Positions 42,645 through 54,910 of a DNA stretch of 64,000 nt are shown piece by piece. The notes below the pieces were generated by a model, which did no database searches, had not been told where the DNA came from, and saw only the letters and a list, made by a program, of their open reading frames with translations. The translations under genes and the position numbers were made by a program. The DNA is from Nothopassalora personata (lineage: Eukaryota > Ascomycota > Dothideomycetes > Mycosphaerellales > Mycosphaerellaceae), in contig CM066293.1 in assembly GCA_033816765.1 (NCBI GenBank), positions 248,001 to 312,000 of the forward strand, written 5' to 3'. Each line of letters begins with the position of its first letter. Within the stretch, counting starts at the first letter, position 1.

Positions 42645-45154
42645 TCAAGACAACCCAAGCAGACCTCCCTGCTGCGCGAACTTCAATTGGTAATTTCTCA
42701 AATCTGCCCAGCTTCTGAGCTCGACATCCTCATCTTCCGGCTCATCGCTGTGGCTATTGGCAGGGCTGACACGCTCTAGCTTCATCAGAATCTTGAGGAA
42801 GGCGCTCAAGTATTCTTGAGCTTGGGTGGCCAGTGGGCCCTTGCGTTGGTCTGACACTTCTAGTAGAGTGCTTGCGATGGAGCGGATCTTCATGGTCTGC
42901 CATGGATGTAAGCGGAGGCGCTGAGTGTGCTGTGAATGGCCAAAACTTACGAAGGAGTCCGCGTTTGGCTCCATGTTCACCTGATCAATGCTGCCCAGCA
43001 CGACAAGAAGATCCTTGACGATGCTTTCTCTCTCTTCGCGCATCTCTTGCTCAATCATGTCGAAGTGGCTGGTTGGCTGCTGTGGTATCATCCCATCAAT
43101 GCCAGCTGCGGTAATGCCAGCTCCAGGAGAGCTTGGCATCGAACTGGGGTTGGTCTGTGATCGTGACCTCTGATGAGCTTCCGTCAAGTTCCAGTACTTC
43201 TCCACCAGGTATGAACGCGTGGCCAGACTTGAAGCGTAGATGTTTGCTTTCTGGATCTCGTATTGAGAACGACGACGCTCCTTGGGACTCTGCTCCTGAG
43301 CAACACGTGAAGATGGGCTCATGAGAGATGCTGCTGGGTCACCGAGCTGAGGCTGTGCGAAAGCTGGGTAGAAGCTGTTGTTGCTCTGGTTCGGCGTGCC
43401 CCTGTTGGTGCTTGTCGGAACGGTAAGCTCGGAGGGAAGGTCGGTCATCGCACCCTTGCAGCGGCGAAGAGACTCGTGGAGCACACGTTTCTGACGATCC
43501 CAGTCGACGATAGCATCAATGCCCCACGCCATCTCCATGGTGGCCAGTGGGTTGTAAGAGCTGTAAACTCGTACATTTGCGTTAAAGCCAGCAATCATGG
43601 GCACAAGTCCGGGAGGTTGGTCATCGGTGTGGGTAGGGTAGATGCAGAAGTCGTCGACTTCCGCCGGCAGAGGAGGGTAGGGCTCCGTGTGGGTAGGCGG
43701 AGGAATGACGAGCTCGCCGAAGTTGGCACCCAGCTGTTCCATCGACTTCACGCTGACAAACATGGTCCAGAAGATGCGGCGACCCATCTCGAGAGTAATG
43801 TTGTCAAGGTTCTGCTCGGCACCATTCTCCGCGCTGTGGTGTGAAGCCACGGCGGTAGGCACGTTGCCCATCTGGTTGTAGCCGTGAGCCTTCGCCTTAT
43901 GCAGGCCAAGAGTTCGCAGGATGGTTAAGCACTCTCCGAAGTAAAGCCGACCCAGACGCCATCTGAATGAGTAAATGCCCATCAGCGCGAGGAAGTAGCT
44001 GGTGGCGGCGTCGTACACGTTCAAGCTGTCACTCTCAAGGTAGCCTGCACCGCGTGCGGCTGCGCACACCTTTTGGCATCTATGTACCAGGCTCATGTGG
44101 TTTGGGAAGAGATTCTCGCGCTTTTGCGCCTTGAGGTGTAGTCGTGGTTTCCGCGGGAAGGACGCAACGAGGGCTCCAATCATCGACGCTAGGAGTGCTA
44201 AAAAGGACTTGTTGGTGAGGTCTTCTCTTCGCTTCCACGCCTCGCGAAAACTGGGCTCGTGCGGGAATGGGCAGAGCGGGTGGATATAGGTGAAGAAGTC
44301 GTCGATCAACAGATCCAATGTCTCGATCGGGCAGATGGACTCTGCCGACAGGGGCGCAGAGGAGTGACCAGAGAGCGCTGCTAGAGCCTGTGCAGCATGT
44401 GTGGGTGATGCTGGGGTGGTTGTGCCAGACATGCCGGCGGGCGATGCTGCCGCACTCTGCTGCTCTTCGAGGCGTCGGCGCTTAATGGCTTCGGCATGTC
44501 GATTCGGCGGTCCTCGTCTCCTACTAGGTCGGTCGAAGGTGCACGGGATATCGAGAGCCGCACACGCTCGACACGGGGGGCCAGTCTCGTCACACTGTGA
44601 ATTCCAAGTTAGAAATCTCGGCTCCGCCAACTGCTGCTCTCGACACTGAAGTTCGGTCGTACCTTGACTTTTCGGATACTGCACGAGTCACATGCTTTTC
44701 GGAGGCGATTCGTCTTCTGTGGTTGCTCCGGTGTCGGAGTCTGCGTGGGAGGATTGGACAGTCCGCCGGCGCTCGTTGGGTGGCTCGTCACCGGCGTTGG
44801 CTGTTGGATCTGATGCGTGACGTGGTGCATGCGGCGATGCTGCTGCTCCTCGATTGCCGCGTGGTGCTGCAGTTCTTGGGCCAGGCTCTGGATGTGCTGG
44901 CTGGAGGGGCTGTGGCCCGGGTGCTGGCCCTCGACCTTGGGGTAGATGGGCTGATTCAGGTTGCTGAACTGCAGCTGCTCCTGCTGCGCCGGGTCGAGCA
45001 GTGGCTGCTGGGCGCCGGGCTGAGCCGGGTAGAGGTTGTTGTACTGCTGCGGCTGGCCATCTGGCGGCGGTGGGTACTGGGACATCTGCGCCAGCATCCA
45101 GTTGTGCACCTGGAGCTGCGATGAGTAATAATTCGACATCACGGCGGCAGACAT
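42645..45154 (-). CDS. Zn2Cys6 transcription factor, BglR/COL-26-like
   Basis: Nuclear regulator with a binuclear zinc cluster. The model is complement(join(42645..42896, 42951..44594, 44663..45154)), 795 aa. The N-terminus (~1-145) is Gln/Pro/His-rich. The cluster at ~154-184 reads CDSCSIRKVK, then across the first intron CDETGPPCRACAALDIPC, followed by the basic linker RPSRRRGPPNRHAEAIKRRR. A fungal-specific regulatory domain follows (~240-560: IHPLCPFPHEPSF, GRLYFGECLTILRTLGLHKA, RRIFWTMFVSVKSMEQL). From memory, the RRRGPPNRHAEA linker is shared with BglR/COL-26, regulators of glucose and starch/cellulose responses; this is an inference. The second intron is 54 bases, without a stop and divisible by three, so retention would add 18 residues. 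The first of two close ATGs was used. Confidence 0.85.
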
Positions 45155-48100
45155 CCGGGTCAATGAGGGGCGAGCTGTGAGGCGTGCCCCGAGTGTAGCT
45201 CAAGCGCCGAGTCGCGTGTCGAAAGTGGGCGCGGTGTCGCCGGTAAATAGGACGTTGGGTACACAGAAAGCGGTACTTACAATGTCAAGGTCGATCGATG
45301 AAGTGCGCGCCAACAGATAACTTCTGTTGCGGCAAGTGGCGGCCAGTGACTGGGATGCCCTCACTGGCGTCGCACGAGAGCCTGCTAAGACCAGTTCAGC
45401 GATCAGGTCACGCAGTCAAGGGCGGTGGCTCTAGAGGCGAGCGTAGGCCGAGTGCTAGAAAGCTGTCTGTGCCGGATGCTGATGCTGATGCTGCTGCTGC
45501 TGCTGCTGATGCAGGTGCAGCCAACGTGCGGGTGCCAGGTGCAGCGCAACGCCAGCGTCCAGGGCCAAGAAGTGTCAAGGTCCATGCTGGTGGACAAGGC
45601 CTGCGCGTGGACAGGGTGCAGGGTTTGTGCTGCAAGCGGACAACAAGCTCAAACTCTATCGCGACCCAAGCTTCGCGGGCGGGCGGCGAGCGAGGCTAGT
45701 GCCGTGAACGAGAGGGATGCTGCGAATAACACCGCACGTGTCTGGTGACAGCGACACGACCGACGCCGTGTTCGCAAGGTCCACCGCCGAGCTGTCGTAG
45801 TCAAATATGTCCAGGCGCTAGCACGCGCAGTTGACGAGCACAGCCTCCTCTGCTGCATGGGAGACAACACACACGATTACACCCCTCCCAGCCGAGCGAC
45901 CAGAGAGACCCTCGCCTTCTCTCTCGTGTCCTTGCCCTTCACCACATACTGACCCTCAGGCATCATCACCGCCAGCGACAGCTGAGCGGCTGATCCACCA
46001 CGCCGTTGTCGTGCAGGCTCTTCCCGCACCAAGCACGTAGCGCTACAATCATAGCATGTTTTCTACTGCAGGCCTAGACGAGCCAGCCGCCAACTCCCAA
46101 TCTGCATCAAACAGGGCTGGCGTGACTTTACTTGTTCCTGTCTGGAGCCTGCTGGCTTCTTCCGTCCCCTACCAGCGACTTAGCAGCATCCATCTTAGCT
46201 ACGCATCATCATCTCAACCCCCGACGCGGATCATCTTATCCACCGCTGCTTACAGACGACCTGCCGCAGAGCTCCTGGAGCACTGCAATCTCTGCACGCG
46301 CGGCTAGCGCAGCTTCGGTGATAGGCGCTCGAGCAAAGCAATCAACTCACAGCACTACGGGTGCGAATTTGCGCGCACATTTGAGAACCCTACCGTTGGT
46401 GGTATACCGACCAGCATCTCGGGCAGCGAACAGACAACGTCGCGTACAGGACACATCATCCTCGTAGAGGCGCTGCGGGCATGTTTACATCAATCTCGTC
46501 AATGCAGCAACCTGACAAGCCCTGGTCATGTCGACATGAACACCATCCTAACTCAGACAAAGAATGTCCGTTTCGCTGGTACTTGGCGAGCTTGGGATAT
46601 GAACACACGCGAGGACTTGCTCCGAACCTCTCCCATATGCATCATCGCTCGCGAAGCTGCACGAAACTACTTTGTAACGGCGTTTCTGCAGCACTTGCAT
46701 ACGCTCACCCGTCACTTCAAACTCTATCCAACACATGGCCAATGCCAGCCTCGTTCTCTATTCACTTCGTCCTCGACGAGCCTACCGCTTTGCTTCAATT
46801 CATCAGCTTCGCAGCTACGTCCGCATCCCGTCACTCGCAACGCCAGCTCCCGTATGACACTGAAATGACAATGCATCCGTTCATCCTTGCGACCACAAGC
46901 GCGTAGTATGAGGGCTGCTTCTTGCTCGCGAGCAACCCTCAAGCCTGAAACGTCTTTCGATGTGGGAACTTCTGCCGTGCTGGAAAACGGCCACCGGAGA
47001 ACGTTCGCAATCTGGTCAGTTGCTTTCGTACAGATGCAATTCCAGAACTTCAGACCGTGCAGCTTGATCCTGAACATCACGCAAGGAGGCGGGACAGAGA
47101 ATTCCTTCTCCAACGCGTACCGCAACCTATCTGGATCCTTCCTGCGACGGCTTACGATAATGTCGGGCAACTCTCGGTGCTGGGATCAGGCACAAGAGAA
47201 GGACTGTGGAATCGTCAGAAAAACTCAAACTGTAGCGTTTTCGGTGACTCTGCCGAACGGGTTGAGCTCGAAAGCTCTCGCAACGGGCCCACGTAACCTT
47301 ATTACGGAGCGGGTTCCAGATCGCCAGGCACAGAAGAGGATTTCATGATGAAGCAGTGCTCCCGTTGCTGCTGAAGATGTGTACGGTCGTGATATTTCTT
47401 GGGGGCAAGAGACTTAAGTCGCGAAGTGCCAGACAGGCGGTGAACCAGCGTTGCCAGCACTGAGAGCTTTGCGATCAGGCCCAACCTCTCTGCGCAGTAC
47501 AGAGGCACCAAACGGCACCACGCGGCATCATGCAGACCCGAAAACCATCACGCCCAGACCCGGAAACAAGCAAGGATTGCCGGCAGGAAATTTAGGTTCA
47601 GTACTTTCGCTGTTGACTTCGATCAAAACTGGCAAGGAATCTCTTCTGGAAGTACTCCAGAAAAAGCGGGGCCATGACAGGCAGTTTGTGCTGAAGCAGT
47701 AACATCGGCGAAATCTCCTACGACTCACTCGGCGGACATGGTGCGGATCCTGCTATATTGTGAAGCTGGTATCGCTAAGAGAGCGGCCTCTTAAGGCCTT
47801 TGTGTTCTGATACATCGAATCGCGCGGTGAGAGGACGCGCGATAATCGGACGGGCGGTGAGTTTGTATCTCGTAATCGCATAGGAGTCGATACGTAGCAA
47901 CGTTTTCATCGATACAGTATATTCGTCAAGCGTGGAGGAACTGGGTCACAGGTCACATGCAGCTTGGCCCAAATGATGATAGCCAGTGAAGAACTGGTCG
48001 ACGTGTATCTCAGAATCGCCTCGCCACATAGGAGTCAAGAGTCTCAACGTGGTGTATGCCCTGCCTTGGTCTCGAGACCGCCACTGTCCCTTCGTGAGTA

Positions 48101-48667
48101 TTCGCTTGTATCAAAGACGTCTGCCGTGATCTACCCGCGTCAGCGACGGGATGTCCTTGAAGGGTGTTGTTCCTTGAGAGGCCTTGGAAAGCGGCACGGT
48201 TGTATACGGCTCAGTCGTAGAGGAGGAAGCGGTGAGGAAAAAGCATGATCACCATGGTCTTGCATTAGACTGGAGGCGAGGGATGTCGATGCAGAGACTG
48301 TCCATTGTGTTTTCGAAGTAGCAATGAACGACGGTCGTAGAATTCGGTAGGTAGCTGCGGAGCTGGGAGCAGCAAAGACGGTGCCGTAATTTGTTGTCGT
48401 CATGTGACGCAACGTATTGAAGAGACAGGTTGTTGAAAAGGAACTCAAAAGATGAGAGATGAGGTTGCCCAAGAGCCGTTGCACGTCGAAGAGGGTTGGT
48501 GGCATTTGCGAAGAGAGTTGGCCGTCCCGAAAGCCGCCAAGAGGAAGCTCAATCAACTACCTTCCAGAAGCCTTCCTAACCAAGACATATCACCTCATCT
48601 CTACGGCTAATTGCTATCGGCCGGCAACAAGTCCGCGTCTGCCTACAAGCATAGCGTGCCGAAAAGT
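45155..48667. other. 3.5-kb region without supported gene
   Basis: The first few hundred bases are probably leader and promoter of the Zn2Cys6 gene; they carry a GATGCT/GCT microsatellite at about 45476-45511. The ORFs at 46.0-48.5 kb on both strands (up to ~150 codons) have no motif and no splice partner. Confidence 0.4.
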
Positions 48668-49474
48668 ATGGTAGACATCACCTCGCCATCCGAGGACGAG
48701 CGGTGCCAGAGGAACCGGCGCCGTGAGTCAGGGAACGGCGGTGGCGAATATCTTGAGCATGCGAACGATAGATGGGCGATCGGCCACCAACGCCAGCCAC
48801 ATCCGACTAGCGATCCTGGTGCCCATCGTGGGAGCCCGATCAACAGCACGTCTTTATCGGCCGCTGGCGACCTGATGAAGCAACACGACTTTGCAAGGAG
48901 ACAAACTCTTACGACAGATCGACGGTGCCCTCTCCTGGAGCTGCCAGCAGAGATTCGTGAGCAGATTTGGATGCACGCCGTAACCGAATGGACAGTCTCG
49001 CCGAATGAGCGGCTCTACCTTACAGCTACGAAGTCTGTAAGGTTGCTACAAAACAGGGCAATTCGCATGGACCGGTTCAACAGGCCTCCTCCACCTGCTC
49101 TTACCCGCGTCTCCAACCAGCTGCGTGCTGAGACTCTCCATCTATACTATCAGCTCAACATTTTCGAGTGCTGGAGGCCGCTATTCTGGTTGAAAGATTG
49201 GTCTCAAAGCACCTTCATCGACTGGCTCGTCTCCTTGGGGGCTGAGCAGACCAAGTGGCTCCGTCAAGTCGTTCTACTGTATAAGCACGAGAGTGAACTG
49301 GAGCATGACGTCCACCAGGCGCTTGAGGAGCATGGCTTCGAGCTCAAGCCAGGACTCATCTCAAACAAGCAAGAACTGAGTGAATACGAGATGTGCTTCG
49401 AGGAGTTAGGCCTTCCAAGACACTTTGGCCGAAGACGACGCTGGGATCGCTGGATGGCCGGCACCTCGTCATGA
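48668..49474 (+). CDS. 2EXR/F-box-like domain protein
   Basis: 268 aa, no intron. After a charged, low-complexity leader (~1-75) comes a typical 2EXR-type fold: CPLLELPAEIREQIWMHAV (about 80-98), a strand-rich stretch, then PPPALTRVSNQLRAETLHLYY (about 140-160) and FWLKDW. Such proteins are numerous in plant-associated ascomycetes; they resemble F-box adaptors but have no proven partners. The ATG at 48668 is chosen because the open frame further upstream begins only at a TTG. The C-terminus is basic (FGRRRRWDRW). The gene stands alone between two long empty regions. Confidence 0.55.
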   Translation: MVDITSPSEDERCQRNRRRESGNGGGEYLEHANDRWAIGHQRQPHPTSDPGAHRGSPINSTSLSAAGDLMKQHDFARRQTLTTDRRCPLLELPAEIREQIWMHAVTEWTVSPNERLYLTATKSVRLLQNRAIRMDRFNRPPPPALTRVSNQLRAETLHLYYQLNIFECWRPLFWLKDWSQSTFIDWLVSLGAEQTKWLRQVVLLYKHESELEHDVHQALEEHGFELKPGLISNKQELSEYEMCFEELGLPRHFGRRRRWDRWMAGTSS

Positions 49475-52432
49475 AGGCTCACTACGAATCAGGGACTCCG
49501 TCGCCGAAGCACGATCCACAGGCGAAATGAGACGGCGCAGGATCCCCGAAAGGGCCTTCTTTCGACTGCAGCGTGTGGGCAACAACGCGGCGATGGCATC
49601 AAACTGCCGTGCTCGGTCCTATGGCCATGCAATTTCCTGTCAATAATCGACTATGCTCGTCCTCCGGACACCGGGCTAGGTGTTCCAACAACGCTACGGG
49701 TATGCAAAACCAATACGGTAGCCTCGATCTCCAGCTCTCCATGTCATGACATCAAGCTGAATGAGAGCGATACCTCCAGATCGACAACGCATACGGCAGA
49801 CCAGGTGCTAGTGCGCATCGCCATTTCGAGCAAGCGAGGGAGCCTGTCTAACCCGATCTACCTCCAGTCGAGCTCGACGGCGTCCGTCCGAGCTACCCGA
49901 GGATGCTCTAAACGATCTCACCAGGTCCAGGGCCTCCCCCAGCAATGTCTCACTTTGAAGCGCTATGAGACAAACACATATGCTGCCTGCAAGAACACAC
50001 CAGCCAAGACGCGTTAGCTGTTTAATCTTGTGTAACCCTTTTCTCGAGCCGTCAATTGCCTATGCCTGCCGGGCTCACCAAGATGGTGTTGGACAACACA
50101 ATCGTTCGCGCTAAGATAGACTATTTGCCTATCCTCCACTTCCTAATAGCGACTCTTGTATGACGGCGTGGGATTCGTCCGCTCGCCAAGCTATACACGC
50201 ACGAAGCAGAGTACGCACGTCATCTCAAGAAGTCTCAAAGTACCGAATTGCAATACGAGTATGTCCTGCGCGATAAGCTTCATCCCAGCAGCACCTGTAA
50301 CGAGCAAGGAGTTCACGAGCAGCTGGACTTCTTGCTCTTCTGAGCCTGTCTCCTCGTCTTGCGTGTCCACACGGCCCAGGGCCTCCTTGTCCAACGGGCT
50401 CAAACGAAGCGGAGACCTTCACAACAACACTCGGCTCCATCACGCCGCTAGACGAGGAGTGGGCGAGTGGATCTCATTTCTCCCAACGCAATTCCAACGC
50501 CACGTGATGGATTTGTTCTCGTTGTCTCGTGCACATCACTCCCTGCCGGTGTACCCCATATAGCATCCCAGGATTCTCTCACGTGGAGCTTCAAGTGAGC
50601 ACTACGGTTTCGACATCCTGTAGCACTTACTTGACCTGGTCAGTGGTAATTTGGCAGAGACCCCCATCTCTTGCACATTTTGCTTGCCTTCGGGACATTT
50701 TGGCCCCGCGAGGCATGCAGGTGCTGCGGTGCGAAGAACCCAAATCTCGCTCACCGACTCTTCCAGTTGGTCGCTGCTTGCCCGCCCTGCCGCGCCTAAA
50801 GCTCGGGAGTGAATCTTCACCAAACAAACATGTGCCCACGAGCCTGGTGGCATTATTGAGCATGAGATCGACGTGCAGTAAAAAAGATTCAGCCTGTCAT
50901 ATCTTTGGAAGAGCGACGGCTAGGATTCAGGATAGAGAGAACAGGTGGTGGGAACTGGGCGGTAGCTCGCACTCGCACCTTGAGACGATGAAGCACGCCG
51001 TTTCTGCTCGCCGCTAGCTAAGAACGATGGCCCTACCCATCGAGCTGACCGCCGCGGAGTAATGCGGACGGCGGGCGTAAAGAGATACCTCCCAAGTTCA
51101 ACTCAGTATAGCACCCGCGCGCCGCCCATTCGCACCCTAGGCCCATCATCCTGAACCTTGCGTTCTTCCCGCCGCCTGCCAGCCAGCGACGTTACGAAAA
51201 CGCCAAGAAACTGCTTGCCCGTCTCATCGATGATGCTACCCACCATCTCAAGCTGACTGCTGCGCAAATCCGCCCCGCATGGGGTCACCTCTAGCACCCG
51301 CCAATGCTTCCGTGTTTCGTGTCGACACTTACTCGATAGTCCTTTCGTCCGTCACGCTTGCTGGGCGCTGCCCTGCTGCTGCGGATAGCCCTTTGCTACG
51401 CGCAGAGGTCATGCGGAGAGCAGATGGCACGATTCCGTATCCCGGATCAACCAACGACCACGGAGTTCAAAGGTCACTACTCGCAGATCATGAGGACGGT
51501 ATTGCAGGCTTTCGCTCTCCACGAAATTCCATCTCTGTCTCTAGCCCTCCATCTCTCTGTGCAGTGGTTCTTGACTACCTCTCTCAGGTAGGTCCAACCC
51601 TTTCACGCCAGGCCCGCCAGGTCAGCAGATCTTCATGCTGCTGACTTGTACGTGGTACCACGAGAGCCTCAAGTTCTAGCGGCGTTCTATGGCAGGGACA
51701 AGGTGTTCTTATCCCGAGCCTCATCTGACGCCGGTGTCTGGTGGCATTGATGAGGCTCGCGATGAGGTTCGTACGAAGCGAGAAGGTCGCCGTGTGGTCC
51801 TCCTCCGCCGAGCTGCCACTCTTTCTGTTACTTCGAGTGCTGCTTGAAGCGGCCGCTTACGTTGACAAGCAGGCCTTGTGAGAGTTCAAGCTTTGTCTCC
51901 CTAGGACCCTTGCTCCTCGCTTGTCTCGATCGAGGACGGTAACATGGGTGGCGAAAACGACAACCGGGAAACGCAGTGTATCTTTTTAGCAAATGGGACC
52001 GGTTCTTCGAGGCCGACGATCGGCGTATACTTGGCGTCGTGAACTTCGGCGTTGTGTTTATGAGTTGCGGTTGTGGAACATCTCCAGCATTTCTTCGTCT
52101 AGTAGCCAAGCGTAGGCGCCAGTCATGGCTCATGTTAGCGCTGATGTTATTTCCTCTCCTCGCTCTTGCACCATCTTAATCGGGTCATTGGATGAAAGCG
52201 GGTGGGGCAATAGCAAAAGTTACGGCCGTTAAGACTTCCAACCACAACACGCAAATGGTACATCCACCATTTACCTCTTTTTAGTGCGTCAACGGCGTCG
52301 TGCGTAGTGCGAAAGGCAGTTCATCAAATGCAGGCGCGTGACTTCCGCAATCCTTCCTGAAATGAGCAAGTCGAGGAATCCCAGAATGCTAGCGACGCCA
52401 ATAAGTCGTGTGCAAAGGCCTCACTCCCGATA
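49475..52432. other. 3-kb region without supported gene
   Basis: Scattered coding-like scraps only. Near 51065-51150 the plus strand reads AGVKRYLPSSTQYSTRAPP, recalling NmrA-like oxidoreductases, and is followed by NAKKLLARLIDDATHHLK in another frame. At 51418-51520 a frame includes FKGHYSQIMRTVLQAF. These may be fragments of a broken gene. I cannot join or identify them. Confidence 0.35.
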
Positions 52433-54487
52433 CTACCAAGAATGCCCCTTCGTAACACGATCCAAATTGAACGCCGCCGAAATCAGCGCAAGATGCGAGA
52501 ACGCCTGGGGCGTATTGCCCAACTGCTCACCACTTTTACTAATCTCCTCGGAGAACATGCCAAGATGATTTGCATAACCAAGGGCATTCTCAAACAAAGT
52601 CACTGCCTTGTCTAGATATTGCTCCTCATATGCTCCAGCGCGAGTCAAAGCCTCCACCATCCAGAAAGTGCACATGGAGAAGGCGCCTTCGTCGCCAGCG
52701 AGGCCGTCGTCAGAGGTGTGAAGATTGTAGCGGTAGACCAGGCCGTTGCTTGTGAGGCCGCCTTGTTCGGGAGATTTGAAAATGCGGTTCAAGGTGTTGA
52801 TGAAGCGAGGATCGTTTGGTGCGACGAAGAAGACGAGTGGCGCGATGAGGCAGGCGGAGTCGAGGGCTTCAGGATGCTCGTAGCTTTGGATGAAGGATTG
52901 CATCTTGTGGTTGTAGCCCTTCTCCATGGCTTCTTCCATGATCTGGTCCCGGGTCTCGAGCCACTTTGATCGCTGTGGGCATGGGAAGTTGCGCTTGTCG
53001 GCTAGGCGGAGGGCGCGGTCGACAGCGACCCAAAGCATGATTTTAGAGTACGTGAAATTCTGGATTTCTCCGCGAACCTCCCAGATTGACATGTCTTTCT
53101 TCTGCCAGACTTTGCAGACAAAGTCGATCATTTCGCGAATCGCAAGCCAGCTGTCGTAGGAGATCGGTTTGCCGTATTTGTTGTAGAGGTAGACGGCATC
53201 CATGAGCTCTCCGTAGATATCGAGCTGCGTATGAGTGGCTGCACCGTTGCCGATGCGGACTGGCTTGCTGCCACGATGACCGTCGAGGTGATCCAATTCG
53301 ATCTCTGGAAGGTCAATGTCGCCGTGTATGGAGAACATGATGGGCAGAGCGCCCTCTTGAGTCTTGCTGTAGCGAAGACGATCCGAGATGAATGACATGA
53401 ATGCCTCTGCTTCTTGACGGAAGCCGAGTCGGAGGAGAATATAGATTGTGAAAGAGGCGTCGCGGACCCACGTGAAGCGATAGTCCCAGTTCCTGCCACC
53501 TCCAAACTCCTCGGGTAAAGAGAAGGTGGGCGCAGCTACGATGGCACCAGTTGGCTCGTAGGTCAGCAGCTTGAGGATCAAAAGACTTCGATGGACCACT
53601 TCTTGCCATCGTCCCCTGTACTTTGACTGTGCAAGCCAGCTGAACCAGAAGTCTTTGGTCTCCTGCTGAAGTCCATCGATGAGACTAGTAGTCATGCTGG
53701 ACCTGTCCTTGTCGTGCTCTTTCAAGATGAAAGAGCAGCGCTGCCCTTCCTTGAGATGGACTCGTGCTTGAATCGCATCACCAAGGCCCACTCCGTCGGC
53801 CTTGTCAAACACAACTTCTGGCAGTCTATCGTCCTCATCGTCCTTATCAATGGTGGTATGAAGCTCCAGCGACAGATCCTTGGACCCGAAGACACAGATC
53901 TGAGGTGCTTCATGCGGATCGGAGCTGTCTGACTTTGTGATTCGTGCCGTATGCTTGTCTCGGGCATAGTTGAAGGCTGGCAGAAGGCGAACTGTAAAAT
54001 CAGTCTCTCCCCGAACACACTCGACACGGCGAACGAGCCACTTGCGCAGTGCCGGGTCTTCAGCGTGGCGGATAGATTGAGGAGCACAAGTAATGTCCTC
54101 ATTGCGGACCTCCATCGGCTTGTGCTTCTTTGGCCGGGGGAAGAAGTCTATGACCTTCATAACACCTTCGTCGTTCAGATACGTGGTCTGCAGGATGTTG
54201 CTGCTTGGCAGGTATTGCTGCTTCGTGGTGAGGATGCCTTTGACGTGCCTCGCATTTGGGGTGATGCTGAAGTGACCTCCTCGGTCCTTGTCGAGCATGC
54301 GGCAGAAGACGGCTGGCGAGTCGAAGTGGGGCCAGCACATGAAGTCCAAACCCCCGTCAGTGGCGACCAGAGCTGAGGTGTGCATGTTGCCGATGAGTCC
54401 ATAGTGCTCGATGGGCATGTAACCGGTGTTTGCTCGCAGACCCAAAGGGTCGAGCTCGTCTACGTTCTCTCGCTGCGAGGGCGCCAT
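52433..54487 (-). CDS. glycoside hydrolase family 15 protein
   Basis: Glucoamylase-fold enzyme without a signal peptide, so likely intracellular; GH15 members without secretion signals include trehalases and alpha-glucan hydrolases. An intronless 684-residue protein. The N-terminal beta-sandwich has YMPIEHYGLIGNMHTSALV and GGLDFMCWPHFDSPAVF. The (alpha/alpha)6 barrel starts around 320 with GGGRNWDYRFTWVRDASFT. The general acid is expected in SIWEVRGEIQNFTYSK and the general base in LGMFSEEI near the C-terminus; both glutamates are present. The ATG at 54487 (CACACCATGG) has the better context; an in-frame ATG seven codons upstream is possible. The gene is divergent from RQC2 across ~420 bases. 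The substrate is not decidable from sequence alone. Confidence 0.88.
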   Translation of the reverse strand: MAPSQRENVDELDPLGLRANTGYMPIEHYGLIGNMHTSALVATDGGLDFMCWPHFDSPAVFCRMLDKDRGGHFSITPNARHVKGILTTKQQYLPSSNILQTTYLNDEGVMKVIDFFPRPKKHKPMEVRNEDITCAPQSIRHAEDPALRKWLVRRVECVRGETDFTVRLLPAFNYARDKHTARITKSDSSDPHEAPQICVFGSKDLSLELHTTIDKDDEDDRLPEVVFDKADGVGLGDAIQARVHLKEGQRCSFILKEHDKDRSSMTTSLIDGLQQETKDFWFSWLAQSKYRGRWQEVVHRSLLILKLLTYEPTGAIVAAPTFSLPEEFGGGRNWDYRFTWVRDASFTIYILLRLGFRQEAEAFMSFISDRLRYSKTQEGALPIMFSIHGDIDLPEIELDHLDGHRGSKPVRIGNGAATHTQLDIYGELMDAVYLYNKYGKPISYDSWLAIREMIDFVCKVWQKKDMSIWEVRGEIQNFTYSKIMLWVAVDRALRLADKRNFPCPQRSKWLETRDQIMEEAMEKGYNHKMQSFIQSYEHPEALDSACLIAPLVFFVAPNDPRFINTLNRIFKSPEQGGLTSNGLVYRYNLHTSDDGLAGDEGAFSMCTFWMVEALTRAGAYEEQYLDKAVTLFENALGYANHLGMFSEEISKSGEQLGNTPQAFSHLALISAAFNLDRVTKGHSW

Positions 54488-54910
54488 GGTGTGAAGGCTG
54501 GTCAGCATGTTAGCACAATGCGGTGGTATAGAGTGAGGTCATGCTTATCCTGAGGCGCGTCTGATGCCAAGGGACTTGTTATGAGAGCAGGACTGGTGTG
54601 AGTGAGTGAGTGAGTGCAGTGCAGTGCAGTGCAGTGGTCAACGGGCATGTCAGTGTGGATCATCAAGGGGCGGCAACCACGCGTGTTGTCTCAAGCAAAG
54701 GATAGTCAGTGAGTGTCTCACTGTGTACTGTAATCAGGCAGTTCTAGCGGCATGATGACTGACGGTTTCACAGCAGAGAGGAGCCTGAGGAGGCCTCGGG
54801 AGCATCCTGGCATTGAAGTTCCACCTTGTTGTTGACGTTGTTATTGTTCACGTCTTCAATGTACAAAACTTCTTCTTCTTCTTCTTCTTCTTCTTCTGCA
54901 TATCACCACA
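54488..54910. promoter_or_regulatory. divergent promoter with microsatellites
   Basis: Shared upstream space of the GH15 gene and RQC2. It has GTGA repeats running into GTGCA/TGCAG repeats (54597-54636) and a (TTC)9 tract ending 13 bases before the RQC2 start (54870-54897). Such pyrimidine tracts are common in fungal leaders. Confidence 0.5.

Noticed and set aside
46481..47348. ORFs of 140-150 codons on both strands
   Set aside because: They overlap each other in opposite orientations, have no domain and are expected by chance in GC-rich DNA.
48140..48556. 138-codon minus-strand ORF with GGFRDGQL-like start
   Set aside because: No recognisable domain and no supporting splice or regulatory context.
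51065..51560. NmrA-like fragment (AGVKRYLPS) and following open frames
   Set aside because: The match is one short motif from memory; the pieces lie in different frames with stops and cannot be joined.
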